DNA of 24,667 bases from an uncultured Clostridia bacterium (GCA_947589145.1 CANQCB010000007.1:1-24667), one strand, 5' to 3'; numbered from the stretch's first letter, positions 7,387-16,038 are shown. Notes: generated from the letters alone by a model not told the origin. Made by a program: numbers and translations.

Positions 7387-8682
7387 TCACCTCTTCTTCC
7401 GTAATTCCGCTTTTGCAAGGCGGATATTCTGCAAAATCGGCTGTTTTGCGGGACAAACGTAGGCGCACGCGCCGCACTCGATACAGTTAAGCACGCCGCC
7501 CATTTTAGCCGCGCCCTCATAGTCCCCCGCTTTCGTATAAAACACGGTGTTCATGGGCATGAGGCGCATGGGACATACGTCGGCGCACTTACCGCATGAC
7601 AAGCAGTGAGTATCCGAACTTTCCGCCGTCTCTTTCGCGGTGAGAAGCAACAGTCCGCCGCTCGTCTTTTTCGTCGCGCTGTTAAGTCCGACGATGGCAA
7701 AGCCCATCATAGGACCGCCGCTTACGAGTTTTACCACGTTGTCGTTTGCGCCGCCGCAAAAATCGACTATCGAGGAGAGCGGCGTTCCCATTTTGACAAG
7801 GACGTTCTTCGCCTCTTTAACGCCGTCTCCGGCGACGGTTATAACGCGCTCGATGAGCGGCTTGCCGAGTTCCACCGCCTCGCACATCGCGAGACAGGTG
7901 GCGACGTTTTGCACGTTTACGCCCACGTCCGAGGGCAGTTTGCCGACGGGCACCTTGCGCTTTGTCGTGCAATAGATCAACTGCTTTTCACCGCCCATCG
8001 GATATTGCTTTTTGAGTTCGACCACTTTAATGTCGTCGTACGTTTCGAATTTAGCTATGCAATCGGGCTTGTTCGCCTCTATTCCTATAATAATATTGTC
8101 GACGCCGAGCGCTTTTGCGAAATACCTCATGCCGCGTACGAGTTCGTCGGTATGCTCGATCATGAGACGGTGATCGCAAGTGAGATAGGGCTCGCACTCC
8201 GCGCCGTTGATCACGAGGGTATCCACGGGAGAACGGGGAGCGAGTTTTACCGCCGTCGGGAAGCCTGCGCCGCCCATGCCCACGAGTCCCGCCTCGGCTG
8301 CGCGGTTGCGGTAATCTTCCGCGGACGCGTCCTCGCCCAAGGGGTCGAGATAATCGGTCTCGTAAAGCCCGTCGTTTTTGATATCTATATAAGTCTCCGT
8401 GCCGCCCGTCGCGTTTTGTTTGGGAGAAATCGCAACGACTTCGCCGCTCACGCTCGCGTGCACGTTTACGCTTATAAGTCCGCTCGCTCGGGAAATAAGT
8501 TGACCCATTTTCACCCTATCTCCCACAGAGACCACGGGTTCGGACGGCTTGCCGAGTCCCATTGACGTAGAAAGCGAGGCAACGTCGGGAGCGGACATAA
8601 CCTCTATCGGCTTGCCTGCCGCCACTTTTCTGTCCGGCAAATGCACCCCTCGGCTGAATCTGAATCCTTTAATCTTTTTCAA
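7387..8682 (-). CDS. rnfC: Rnf complex subunit C (NADH/FMN, Fe-S)
   Basis: The peripheral cytoplasmic subunit that exchanges electrons with NAD+. The 431 residues show the N-terminal RnfC barrel (GFRFSRGVHLPDRK), the glycine-rich nucleotide/FMN site GMGGAGFPTAVKL at 135-147, the SLBB-like region after 240, and two 4Fe-4S motifs (Cys 360/363/366/370 and 400/403/406/410). The start is TTG at 8682: no ATG lies near the conserved N-terminus, and a strong SD, GGAGG (8695-8691), lies eight bases upstream. It overlaps the preceding gene by 14 bp, so the two are likely coupled in translation. Confidence 0.95.
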   Translation of the reverse strand: MKKIKGFRFSRGVHLPDRKVAAGKPIEVMSAPDVASLSTSMGLGKPSEPVVSVGDRVKMGQLISRASGLISVNVHASVSGEVVAISPKQNATGGTETYIDIKNDGLYETDYLDPLGEDASAEDYRNRAAEAGLVGMGGAGFPTAVKLAPRSPVDTLVINGAECEPYLTCDHRLMIEHTDELVRGMRYFAKALGVDNIIIGIEANKPDCIAKFETYDDIKVVELKKQYPMGGEKQLIYCTTKRKVPVGKLPSDVGVNVQNVATCLAMCEAVELGKPLIERVITVAGDGVKEAKNVLVKMGTPLSSIVDFCGGANDNVVKLVSGGPMMGFAIVGLNSATKKTSGGLLLLTAKETAESSDTHCLSCGKCADVCPMRLMPMNTVFYTKAGDYEGAAKMGGVLNCIECGACAYVCPAKQPILQNIRLAKAELRKKR

Positions 8683-9214
8683 TAGTTTTACCTCCGTCGA
8701 GAGCGGCGTAAATCACCGACCTCGGCAAATGTTTTACGAGTAAAAACACGACCGCGCCCACGAGCGCGCCGCTCGGCAGCCCGATAAGCGCGAGGTACGG
8801 CAAATACGACCACGCCTGCGCCGAGCCGCTTACAAGCGCGAAAATCAAGCCTTGCGTGAGATTATGCACAACCGCGCTCGTAACGCTTACGGCTATAAGG
8901 CTTATTTTCGGATACGCGAGCATGAGCAGCGAGGCGACGAGTATTGCCGACAGTCCCGCCGTAAGGCTGTATATCAGCGCGGACACGGTGCCCGTTACCA
9001 GCGAACCGAGAAGCGTACGCGCAAGCACCACGGCCATTGCCTCTATCGGTCCGTAAAAAACGAGCGCCGCAAGCGAAAAAATATTCGACAGCCCGAGTTT
9101 TGCGCCGGGAACAAAGAGCGGAGGGAGTTGACTTTCCACAATGAACATGACGAGAGACAGCGCCGTGAAAAGCGATAACGTCGTGATTTTTCTGAGCATA
9201 TTCCGTCCCGTCAT
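8669..9214 (-). CDS. Gx transporter family membrane protein, first gene of the rnf operon
   Basis: A 181-residue hydrophobic protein with five or six helices. It belongs to the Gx transporter / heptaprenyl diphosphate synthase component I-like family: VESQLPPLFVPGAKLGLSN, then LTAGLSAILVASLLM, then HNLTQGLIFAL. Members often precede rnfC in clostridia. The substrate is unknown, and a link to quinone or isoprenoid precursors rests only on the family name. A longer frame opens with TTG at 9256. I chose ATG 9214 because SD GAGGGG (9226-9221) sits six bases upstream. Confidence 0.85.
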   Translation of the reverse strand: MTGRNMLRKITTLSLFTALSLVMFIVESQLPPLFVPGAKLGLSNIFSLAALVFYGPIEAMAVVLARTLLGSLVTGTVSALIYSLTAGLSAILVASLLMLAYPKISLIAVSVTSAVVHNLTQGLIFALVSGSAQAWSYLPYLALIGLPSGALVGAVVFLLVKHLPRSVIYAALDGGKTIEKD

Positions 9215-9281
9215 ACAATTCCCCTCGTCGGACTGTCCGCGGAGCATTTTCGACAAATGCCGCCTACTCCCATTATGTGCA

Positions 9282-9310
9282 ATAATACCATATCGCGGCG
9301 AAAATGTAAA
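9282..9310 (-). promoter_or_regulatory. Promoter of the rnf operon
   Basis: On the minus strand TTTACA (9310-9305), a 17-nt spacer and TATTAT (9287-9282), with an extended -10 TGG. The leader to the ATG at 9214 is about 60 nt and contains a small GCATTT/AAATGC hairpin followed by the SD. Confidence 0.75.
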
Positions 9311-9450
9311 ACGATTTATTCCTTTTTAACGACAAAAGAGTATGCGTTCGCCGTCCCTCGTTTTGCTCAACGAAAACCGAACGACGATTGAGAGACGGAA
9401 CGGATTTTCGCTCGGAGACAATTTACCGAGCGGAGCACGCTCAAAATTAC

Positions 9451-9479
9451 TTGAATCTCTCGCCCGAACATAGTATAAT
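9451..9479 (+). promoter_or_regulatory. Promoter of the HAD phosphatase gene
   Basis: TTGAAT (9451-9456), a 17-nt spacer and TATAAT (9474-9479). The -10 ends six bases before the ATG at 9486 and there is no SD, so a leaderless transcript is expected. Confidence 0.85.
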
Positions 9480-9485
9480 GTCGAT

Positions 9486-10301
9486 ATGATCAAGTTGATA
9501 GCCACCGATTTGGACGGAACGCTGTTGCACGACGACAAAAGTCTGCCGAGCGGCTTTCCCGCGCTTGCGAACGAGCTGAAAAAGCGCGGCATTATCTTTG
9601 TGGCGGCAAGCGGACGCCAATACGCCAACGTTTACAACACCCTTTTGCCCTACTCCGAGGACTTTTATATAATTTCGGACAACGGTTCGATCAACGGCAA
9701 GGGCAAGACCGTCACGTCGTCCTATCTGATGCCGCCCGATAAAGTGGACGAAATACTCGTCGGGTTGGAAGGCGTCGACGGCGCGCTTCCCCTTATCTGC
9801 ACCGCGGAGTGCGGATATTACACAAACGACGACCCCGTTTTCATACGCGAAATGCACCGCTATTACGTCAAAGTCGCCAATGTGGGAGACAAGAACGTCG
9901 AGCCCCTGACCGCCCTGCGCATAAGGGCGGAACGCGAGGATCTCATCGGAAAATCGGCGAGCAAGATCGCGGTCTTTTGCAACGGCAAGGCAAACGAGAT
10001 AAATGAAAAAATGCCGAACATAGACGGCTTGAAACACTTCGTTTCGGGCGCGGATTGGGTGGATTTTGCGCGCACGGACGTCAGCAAAGGCACGGCTCTC
10101 GCCGCACTGCTTGCGGAGCTGCGCGTCGCCCCGTCCGATTGCCTCGCTTTCGGCGATCAATTCAACGATCGCGAGATGCTCGAACTCTGCGGACTCTCCT
10201 TCGTGACCGCCAACGCTTCGGAGGGCATGCGCAAACTCTTTCCCGTCATAAAGTCGAACAACGACGACGGGGTTACGGAAAAAATTCTTTCCCTCATATA
10301 A
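9486..10301 (+). CDS. Cof-type HAD-superfamily phosphatase
   Basis: A cytosolic hydrolase of 271 residues, the usual size for Cof/YcsE-type HAD enzymes. These dephosphorylate sugar phosphates, flavin precursors or similar small molecules. HAD motifs in order: DLDGTLL at 8-14 with nucleophile Asp8 and acid/base Asp10, ASGR at 41-44 (motif II), Lys201 within VSKGTAL (motif III), and GDQFND at 223-228 (motif IV, Mg2+ ligands). The cap domain occupies roughly 85-190. The substrate cannot be read from sequence. Some relatives act on the FMN precursor 5-amino-6-ribitylamino-uracil phosphate, which would be attractive beside a flavin-heavy operon but is speculative. Confidence 0.92.
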   Translation: MIKLIATDLDGTLLHDDKSLPSGFPALANELKKRGIIFVAASGRQYANVYNTLLPYSEDFYIISDNGSINGKGKTVTSSYLMPPDKVDEILVGLEGVDGALPLICTAECGYYTNDDPVFIREMHRYYVKVANVGDKNVEPLTALRIRAEREDLIGKSASKIAVFCNGKANEINEKMPNIDGLKHFVSGADWVDFARTDVSKGTALAALLAELRVAPSDCLAFGDQFNDREMLELCGLSFVTANASEGMRKLFPVIKSNNDDGVTEKILSLI

Positions 10302-10387
10302 GCGAACGACGGGACGGATCCCATCGAATCGTCGGTAAAACGCGGCGCAAGAGAATGAATTTATCTCGCTTTGCGCATAATACCGAT

Positions 10388-10819
10388 ATGGAGAAAAAAG
10401 ATATCGAACTTTTGCAATTTATAAGACAGAACGCGCAAATGGGCACGGTTACGCTCACGGCGCTTGCGGATATGCTGGAAAGCAGCGCGCTTAAAAAGAC
10501 GATTTTGCGCCAAATAGACGAATATACGTTCGTTTACGACGCGGCGGGAAGCAAACTTATTGCCGCGGGAGAGGACGCGAAAAACGTCAACCCTTTCGCG
10601 AAATTTGCCGCAACCGCCATGTTGAACATACAGTCCGTCACGGATAAATCGGCGTCGCATATCGCGGAAATGGTTATAATCGGATCAATGCGCGGCATTA
10701 TCGCCATAACGCGCCACATTCGCGACTATGCCGAGGCAAACGCCGACTTTATAAACCTCGCTTACAGATTGCTTGCCATAGAGCAGCGCAACGTGGACGA
10801 CTTGAAAAGGTATATATAA
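10388..10819 (+). CDS. Small conserved clostridial protein of unknown function
   Basis: A soluble, helical, probably cytosolic protein of 143 residues. Features are LLQFIRQNAQMG at the N-terminus, NPFAKFAATAMLNIQSVTD in the middle, then SHIAEMVIIGSMRGI and a closing helical segment. The pattern resembles a family of about 140 residues common in clostridia whose members lack an assigned function. No catalytic motif is evident. The frame opens upstream inside the HAD gene, with possible ATGs at 10355 and 10388. I prefer 10388 because the protein family start fits and CATAAT (10376-10381) lies six bases upstream, as for several other genes here. The -35 is weak, so the start is less certain than the gene. 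Confidence 0.7.
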   Translation: MEKKDIELLQFIRQNAQMGTVTLTALADMLESSALKKTILRQIDEYTFVYDAAGSKLIAAGEDAKNVNPFAKFAATAMLNIQSVTDKSASHIAEMVIIGSMRGIIAITRHIRDYAEANADFINLAYRLLAIEQRNVDDLKRYI

Positions 10820-10862
10820 TTCTCATATTGATTTATATGATTCTTAGGGCGGAACGGAATCC

Positions 10863-10903
10863 GAAAAAAATATCGGCACGGGAGTTTTTACTCTCGTGCC
10901 GAT
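10863..10903 (-). terminator. Terminator of the glutamate synthase operon
   Basis: A 13-bp stem (10872-10884 with 10891-10903, one wobble/mismatch) and a 6-nt loop. On the minus strand it runs into A then TTTTTTT (10870-10864), so it serves the glutamate synthase operon ending at 10945. It may also end the plus-strand gene at 10819, but that side has fewer Ts. Confidence 0.8.
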
Positions 10904-10944
10904 TCATTCTCGTTTGACGATGATCCCGAATGACGCTCGGAAAA

Positions 10945-11664
10945 TCAAATGGATCTGTTGCAGTACATGGTCTTGTAAATGCACGCGTCCGACGGGGACA
11001 GAACGAAATAGTCGTGGGAAAGGAGAATGTCCGCGTCATAAGGGAAATATGTGCAGAATTCCCTGACGAGGGGCGCGAGTTCGCTCTTATCCGTCACCTT
11101 GTGCACGTCCACTTGCGGAGGAAGATCCTCGGGGACGAAGCGCGAACGGACGTAAATTTTTCCGCCGTGCATGCCCGTCGCGGTGAAATCGCCAAGACAC
11201 TTACGGTCCTCCGAGCCTATCCCGAGAACGACGATAATGCCGCCTGCCTGATATTCTCCGAGATACGCGCCTGCGCTCCCGCCGACCACGATTTTGGGAA
11301 TATGCGAACCGTACTGTTTCATGTGTATGCCCACGCGATAGCCGGCGTAGCCTTCGATGAAAATCTTGCCGTCGCGCATGCCGTAACCCGTAGTGTCGCC
11401 GCAGTTGCCGTGAATGACGATCGTGCCCGCATTCATGGTGTCGCCCAACGCGTCCTGCCCGTTGCCGTTCACCTCGATGAAGCAATCGTTGAGATAGGCG
11501 CCGAGCGCGTTGCCGGGAATGCCGTTGATGACGATACGCTTACCTTTTGCCCCTGCGGCAATGTAGCGCTGTCCCATAACGTTGTTGATTATTATATCGT
11601 TTTCGTTGCCTTTTACCAACCTGTCGAGTTCGGAAAAGTGCATACCTTTTGCGTCTATTTCCAT
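10945..11664 (-). CDS. Glutamate synthase GXGXG (alpha-3) domain protein
   Basis: A stand-alone version of the C-terminal GXGXG right-handed beta-helix that forms a separate structural domain in large GltB. The 239 residues show the glycine repeats (GNALGAYL, GQDALGDTM, GDTTGYGM, GGSAGAYLGEY) spaced as in the family. A C-terminal extension of about 60 residues follows (from VDVHKVTDKSEL onward). ATG 11664 is chosen because SD GAGGGA (11676-11671) is six bases upstream and the longer frame runs back into the oxidoreductase gene. It is the last gene of the operon, 20 nt after its neighbour. Confidence 0.9.
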   Translation of the reverse strand: MEIDAKGMHFSELDRLVKGNENDIIINNVMGQRYIAAGAKGKRIVINGIPGNALGAYLNDCFIEVNGNGQDALGDTMNAGTIVIHGNCGDTTGYGMRDGKIFIEGYAGYRVGIHMKQYGSHIPKIVVGGSAGAYLGEYQAGGIIVVLGIGSEDRKCLGDFTATGMHGGKIYVRSRFVPEDLPPQVDVHKVTDKSELAPLVREFCTYFPYDADILLSHDYFVLSPSDACIYKTMYCNRSI

Positions 11665-11684
11665 AATAATTCCCTCTGTTTGAA

Positions 11685-12932
11685 TTATTTGTTGAGGACT
11701 GCTTTTACATAGTCCATTCCGAGCGCGGCGAGTTTGGGTTCGCGGATAAGTTCTTGGAAGTCCACGCTGCCGATCGGCGTACATTTTCTTATCATATCCG
11801 TAAGAATCCCCACGCGCGAATATTCGCCGATTTGAATAAATCCCATAAGGCGATTGTCCTTGACGAAAAATCTGTGAAAAGAGTTCTCGGTCCTGACGGT
11901 TGTCGCCTCGCCGACGTAAGAGCCTGCCGTGATAATATGAAGCCCGATAAAGCCGCCTGCGTTTACGGGGAGATAGTTCCGCTTGAAAGTAATTCCGCCG
12001 CTCATGGCGTTGCCCGCCATTTCGCCCTGCAAATATGCGTTCGGCTGAATTGCGAGCGGACGGGTATTCCCTATCGTTACGTCGTAAGACAAAGTACAGT
12101 CGCCTGCCGCATAAACGTCGTCAAGCGACGTTTTTTGATTATCGTCGGTCACAATGCCGCGGAAGGGTCTGCCGCTCTCCGTCATTCTCTCGCATACGCC
12201 GCCCGCGTCCTGAACAAGCGCGACGTTGGGGCGCACGCCGACCGAAGTTATGAGCACGTCAAAGTCGATTTTCGCGCCGCCGGCGAGCGTGGCGGCGGTT
12301 TCCGAATATTCTCTGACCGAGTCGTTAAGACAAAATTTTATTCCCTTCCCTTCGAGGTGCTTTTGAATGATCGCCGACGACTCCGCGTCCATGACCGCGG
12401 GGAGAACGCGATCCGCCATATCCACGACGGTTATTTTTCCCGCTCTCGGATACAATCCCTCCGCCGCTTTCAATCCCGTAAGTCCCGCGCCGACGATGAG
12501 AACCTTCGACTTTTTCGTCACTTTCTTTTCGATCGCGAGGGCGTCGGAGAGGCGGATAAACGTAAACTTGTTTTTGACCTTTTCGTATCCCGGCGTAGGC
12601 GGCACGAACGGGGAAGAACCCGTTGCGACGAGGAGTTTGTCGTAATCGTATTTCTTGCCTCCCGCCGTCACTTTTTTGTTTTCCGCGTCGAGTTTGGTTA
12701 CGGGACGGCCGAGCATGAGAGAGACGTTGTTTTCCTTATAGAAATTCTCGCCGCGATATCCCATTTTGTCCAAAGTCGTCTTGCCTTCGAGATAATAGGA
12801 AATGAGCGGACGGCCGTAGCAAGAATAAGTCTCGTCGGTAAATACCGTAATGCTCCCTTCTTTGTCGTTCTTTCTGATAGCTTCGATTGCGCCGACGGAA
12901 GCGACGCCGTTGCCTATGATTACGTATTTCAT
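11685..12932 (-). CDS. FAD-dependent NAD(P)H oxidoreductase of the glutamate synthase operon
   Basis: A 415-residue pyridine-nucleotide-disulfide-type flavoprotein, similar to the N-terminal half of NirB or to NADH:rubredoxin reductases. The FAD Rossmann motif is GNGVASVGA at about 7-15. The NAD(P)H site is VGAGLTGLKAAEGL around 150. The second FAD motif is AAGDCTLSYD before residue 290. There is no CxxxxC redox pair. It probably passes electrons between NAD(P)H and the ferredoxin encoded just upstream, taking the role of GltD. ATG 12932 forms TGATG with the ferredoxin stop and has GGAGG at a usable distance. A GTG at 12935 is also possible but lies too close to that SD. Confidence 0.88.
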   Translation of the reverse strand: MKYVIIGNGVASVGAIEAIRKNDKEGSITVFTDETYSCYGRPLISYYLEGKTTLDKMGYRGENFYKENNVSLMLGRPVTKLDAENKKVTAGGKKYDYDKLLVATGSSPFVPPTPGYEKVKNKFTFIRLSDALAIEKKVTKKSKVLIVGAGLTGLKAAEGLYPRAGKITVVDMADRVLPAVMDAESSAIIQKHLEGKGIKFCLNDSVREYSETAATLAGGAKIDFDVLITSVGVRPNVALVQDAGGVCERMTESGRPFRGIVTDDNQKTSLDDVYAAGDCTLSYDVTIGNTRPLAIQPNAYLQGEMAGNAMSGGITFKRNYLPVNAGGFIGLHIITAGSYVGEATTVRTENSFHRFFVKDNRLMGFIQIGEYSRVGILTDMIRKCTPIGSVDFQELIREPKLAALGMDYVKAVLNK

Positions 12933-13366
12933 CACTCCTCCTCGAACACAATGGCGTTATTCGGACAATGCGCCACGCATTGCGGCACATGGTCTCTGCT
13001 CGCGCAAAGTTGACACTTCTTTATGGGCATATTGTCGCCGCCGCTCACGATCGCGCCGTAAGGGCACATCGCTATGCAGGTATGACACCCCACGCATTTG
13101 GTTTTATCCACGCACACCGCGCCGCTTTCGTCGCGGGAAAGCGCACCGGATATGCAACCTTTCAAACAAAGCGGATCTTCGCAATGCCTGCAATTTACCG
13201 CGAAATTTATGCCCTTATAATCCTCAACTCTTATCCCGGCGGGAGGCTTTGCCCCTCCGTCGAAGGCAAAGGGAAAGTGCGTCTCTTTAGAGGCGGAAAA
13301 CACGCACCAATATTCGCAAAGATGACACCCGAGGCACCATTCCTCGTTTACGTATACTCTTTTCAT
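12932..13366 (-). CDS. Four-cluster ferredoxin-like electron transfer protein
   Basis: A 144-residue polyferredoxin of the DmsB/HycB type. Cysteine groups: CLGCHLCEYWC at 11-21, CRHCEDPLCLKGC, CVGCHTCIAMCP, and CQLCASRDHVPQCVAHCP, enough for four 4Fe-4S clusters. Its position between the synthase core and the flavin oxidoreductase suggests it is the wire joining them. The ATG is preceded by an AGGAG SD. It overlaps the oxidoreductase gene by one base (TGATG) and follows the synthase core by 27 nt. Confidence 0.92.
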   Translation of the reverse strand: MKRVYVNEEWCLGCHLCEYWCVFSASKETHFPFAFDGGAKPPAGIRVEDYKGINFAVNCRHCEDPLCLKGCISGALSRDESGAVCVDKTKCVGCHTCIAMCPYGAIVSGGDNMPIKKCQLCASRDHVPQCVAHCPNNAIVFEEE

Positions 13367-13393
13367 TACAGTCTCCTTATATTCTCCTCTCTC

Positions 13394-14896
13394 TTATTCG
13401 CCGGCATGCTTGATCCCGAGTATTTCGAGTTCTTTTTCGCTCAGCCCTATCCCTCGGAGCATGAGGCGGTTTCCGCGAAGCGCTTCGATTGAGTTGATAC
13501 CCATGCCGCCCATCATTTCCATGATCTCATGCGACCAAGCGTTGACGAGATTTACCAACCGCTTATAGCCTATGTCGGGGTTGAGACGGCGAACGAGTTC
13601 GGGGTTTTGCGTCGCGATCCCCCAATTACATTTACCGGCATGACAGCTGCGGCAAAGGTGACACCCGAGCGCAAGGAGCGCGGGAGTTCCGATATAGACG
13701 GCGTCCGCGCCGAGCGCAATGGCCTTTACCACGTCTGCGCTCGAACGAATAGAACCCGCGACGACGAGCCCGACGTTGTTACGAATACCCTCGTCGCGCA
13801 GTCTCGTGTCGACGGCGGCAAGCGCAAGTTCGATAGGCATGCCCACGTTGTCGCGAATGCGCGAAGGAGCCGCGCCCGTACCGCCGCGAATACCGTCGAT
13901 GGCGATTATGTCCGCGCCGCTTCTCGCGATACCGCTGGCGATAGCCGCAATATTATGCACCGCCGCGATTTTGACGATGATCGGCTTTTTGTAGTTCGTC
14001 GCCTCTTTAAGGCTGAATACGAGTTGGCGCAGGTCCTCTATCGAATAAATATCATGGTGCGGCGCGGGAGAAATGGCGTCCGTTCCCATGGGGATCATAC
14101 GCGTGCGCGAAACTTCGGGTCCGATCTTCTTCCCGGGAAGGTGTCCGCCGATACCCGGCTTTGCGCCCTGCCCGATTTTGATTTCGATAGCCTGCCCCGC
14201 GTTCAGATAGTCCTCGTGTACGCCGAACCTGCCGCTCGCCACCTGCACTATGGTGTTGAGGCTGTACTTATAAAGATCCTCGTGAAGTCCGCCCTCGCCG
14301 GTGTTGTAGAAAATACCGAGTTGCTCCGCGGCGCGCGCAAGGGAAAGGTGCGCGTTTTTGGATATCGAGCCGTAACTCATCGCCGAGAACATTATCGGCG
14401 TTTTGAGTTCGAGATTGGGGAATTTCTCCACCTCTATGCTCCCGTCCTCTCTATATTTAACCGTCTCCGGCTTGCGGCCGAGGAAGGTCTTTATCTCCAT
14501 GGGTTCGCGGAGAGGGTCTATGGACGGGTTGGTAACCTGCGAGGCGTTGATGAGCATTTTATCCCAATAAACGGGATAATCTTTCGGCGTGCCCATGGAC
14601 GAGAGCAGAACGCCGCCGGTATCCGCCTGACGGTAAATGTCCTTGATGATCTCGGTCGTATAGTTTGCGCTGGGTTTGAAACAGTGGTCGGTTTTGACGA
14701 TTTTAAGCGCCTTTGCGGGGCAAAGCGTTACGCAACGGTGACAGTTTACGCACTTGGAATTGTCCGCGTAAAGCACATCGCGCTTCTCGTCGTATTGGTG
14801 AACCTCGTTGGCACATTGACGCACGCACACCTTGCATTTAATGCAAAGATCCTTGTTGCGAACGACCTCGTAATCGGGCTGAATGTAGTCTATCAT
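13394..14896 (-). CDS. Glutamate synthase FMN/Fe-S catalytic subunit (archaeal-type split GltB)
   Basis: Catalyses the reductive step in which ammonia from glutamine reacts with 2-oxoglutarate to give glutamate on FMN. The 500 residues begin with two 4Fe-4S motifs (Cys 18/21/24/28 and 49/52/55/59). The FMN-barrel synthase domain follows, with MSYGSISKNAHLSLARAAE, the loop GQGAKPGIGGHLPG and GADIIAIDGIRGGTGAAP. The 3Fe-4S-type motif LGCHLCRSCHAGKCNWGI comes next, and NPDIGYKRLVNL lies near the C-terminus. ATG 14896 is chosen because it lies two bases after the glutaminase stop, with a GGAGGG-like SD. The longer frame has no SD and lies inside the glutaminase. Confidence 0.95.
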   Translation of the reverse strand: MIDYIQPDYEVVRNKDLCIKCKVCVRQCANEVHQYDEKRDVLYADNSKCVNCHRCVTLCPAKALKIVKTDHCFKPSANYTTEIIKDIYRQADTGGVLLSSMGTPKDYPVYWDKMLINASQVTNPSIDPLREPMEIKTFLGRKPETVKYREDGSIEVEKFPNLELKTPIMFSAMSYGSISKNAHLSLARAAEQLGIFYNTGEGGLHEDLYKYSLNTIVQVASGRFGVHEDYLNAGQAIEIKIGQGAKPGIGGHLPGKKIGPEVSRTRMIPMGTDAISPAPHHDIYSIEDLRQLVFSLKEATNYKKPIIVKIAAVHNIAAIASGIARSGADIIAIDGIRGGTGAAPSRIRDNVGMPIELALAAVDTRLRDEGIRNNVGLVVAGSIRSSADVVKAIALGADAVYIGTPALLALGCHLCRSCHAGKCNWGIATQNPELVRRLNPDIGYKRLVNLVNAWSHEIMEMMGGMGINSIEALRGNRLMLRGIGLSEKELEILGIKHAGE

Positions 14897-14898
14897 AA

Positions 14899-16029
14899 TT
14901 ATCTGCCCTCCTTTTCGAGTTCGACGATAACGGGTTCGCCGCCCGCGGGACTCCAAGTCCTGTCGGGATTCGGACAAATGGAACGAATCGCGCATTCCTC
15001 GCTCGCGACGTAAGTCACGTCGTCCTTTTCCGCCGCAACCATACTGCGGAGTTTTAGCCTGTCGTTAAGCGCCATCATGCCGCCCGTATAGCCGAGAATA
15101 ATGGAAAACGGTCCCGTTATGAGCAGCGACGCATACATGTTGCGGAGCGTGGTGAGTTTTTCGCGCTCCTTTTCCTCCATTTTTTCTATCTGCGACCAGA
15201 ACGGGGGCGCGATAACCTTGGCAACGTCCTCCAATTTGAGTTTGCGCTTGCGATTGAGATAGTCGATAATATAAGTTATTACCTCGGTATCCGTGAGAAG
15301 CGTGCACTTATAGCCGTAAATTTCCATAAAGCGGCGGTTTGCGTCATAAGACGAGATCTCGCCGTTATGCACTATCGTATAATTGAGGATATTGAACGGG
15401 TGCGCGCCGCCCCACCAACCGGGAGTGTTGGTCGGGTAACGACCGTGCGCCGTCCAGCAATACCCCTTATAGTCGCCCAGCCTGTAATATTCGCCGACGT
15501 CCTCGGGAAATCCCACGCCCTTGAACACGCCCATATTTTTGCCGGACGAGAACACGTAAGCGCCCTTGATTTTCGTGTTTATATGTATAACGGTTTGGCA
15601 AACGTATTCCTCTTCGTCCAATTCGGTGTGCGCTTTGACTTCGGGTTCCAACCGTCCGAAATACCGCCAGATGAGAGGCGCGCCCGAAATGCCGTATACC
15701 TTTTTCGTAGGTATACGCTCCATGTTCGATATGTCGAAACGGATTTTGAGGAAACTCTCGGTCTCCTCGCGCGCGTGCTCGTTGTCATAGAAAATATGAA
15801 AGGCGTAATGATCAGGGAAATCGGGATATATCCCATACCCCGCAAATCCGCCGCCGAGTCCGTTCGAGCGATCGTGCATATACGCCATGGCGTCCACCGC
15901 GTCGATAGCGGGGAGCGCTCTGCCTTTTTTGGAGAAATAACCGCAGATAGCACAGCCCGAAGGTATTCTGACGTTTCCCTCTCTGTACTTCTCGTCCACT
16001 TCGTTTACCATTCTTTCGATTTCGTCCAT
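14899..16029 (-). CDS. Glutamate synthase glutaminase subunit (class II amidotransferase)
   Basis: Releases ammonia from glutamine for the synthase core. In the 376-residue product the motif RIPSGCAICGYFSKKG places the likely nucleophile at Cys26, with GRYPTNTPGWWGGAHPFN and the HNGEISS stretch forming the glutamine pocket. Class II amidotransferases need a free N-terminal cysteine, so the first 25 residues should be a removable propeptide. ATG 16029 is chosen for SD AAGAGG five bases upstream; the longer frame starts inside the leader hairpin. It is the first gene of the operon. Confidence 0.92.
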   Translation of the reverse strand: MDEIERMVNEVDEKYREGNVRIPSGCAICGYFSKKGRALPAIDAVDAMAYMHDRSNGLGGGFAGYGIYPDFPDHYAFHIFYDNEHAREETESFLKIRFDISNMERIPTKKVYGISGAPLIWRYFGRLEPEVKAHTELDEEEYVCQTVIHINTKIKGAYVFSSGKNMGVFKGVGFPEDVGEYYRLGDYKGYCWTAHGRYPTNTPGWWGGAHPFNILNYTIVHNGEISSYDANRRFMEIYGYKCTLLTDTEVITYIIDYLNRKRKLKLEDVAKVIAPPFWSQIEKMEEKEREKLTTLRNMYASLLITGPFSIILGYTGGMMALNDRLKLRSMVAAEKDDVTYVASEECAIRSICPNPDRTWSPAGGEPVIVELEKEGR

Positions 16030-16038
16030 AAAAACCTC

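Noticed and set aside
10055..10387. Upstream extension of the gene at 10388 into the HAD gene
   Set aside because: The extension reads HAD coding sequence in another frame and gives an Arg-rich peptide. Conserved-looking sequence begins near residue 1 of the shorter start.
11754..13013. A 419-codon plus-strand open frame across the oxidoreductase gene
   Set aside because: Antisense shadow of a clear FAD/NAD oxidoreductase; Arg/Val/His-rich and without motifs.
13529..15013. A 494-codon plus-strand open frame across the glutamate synthase core
   Set aside because: Antisense shadow of the FMN/Fe-S glutamate synthase, whose cysteine and FMN motifs are unambiguous.
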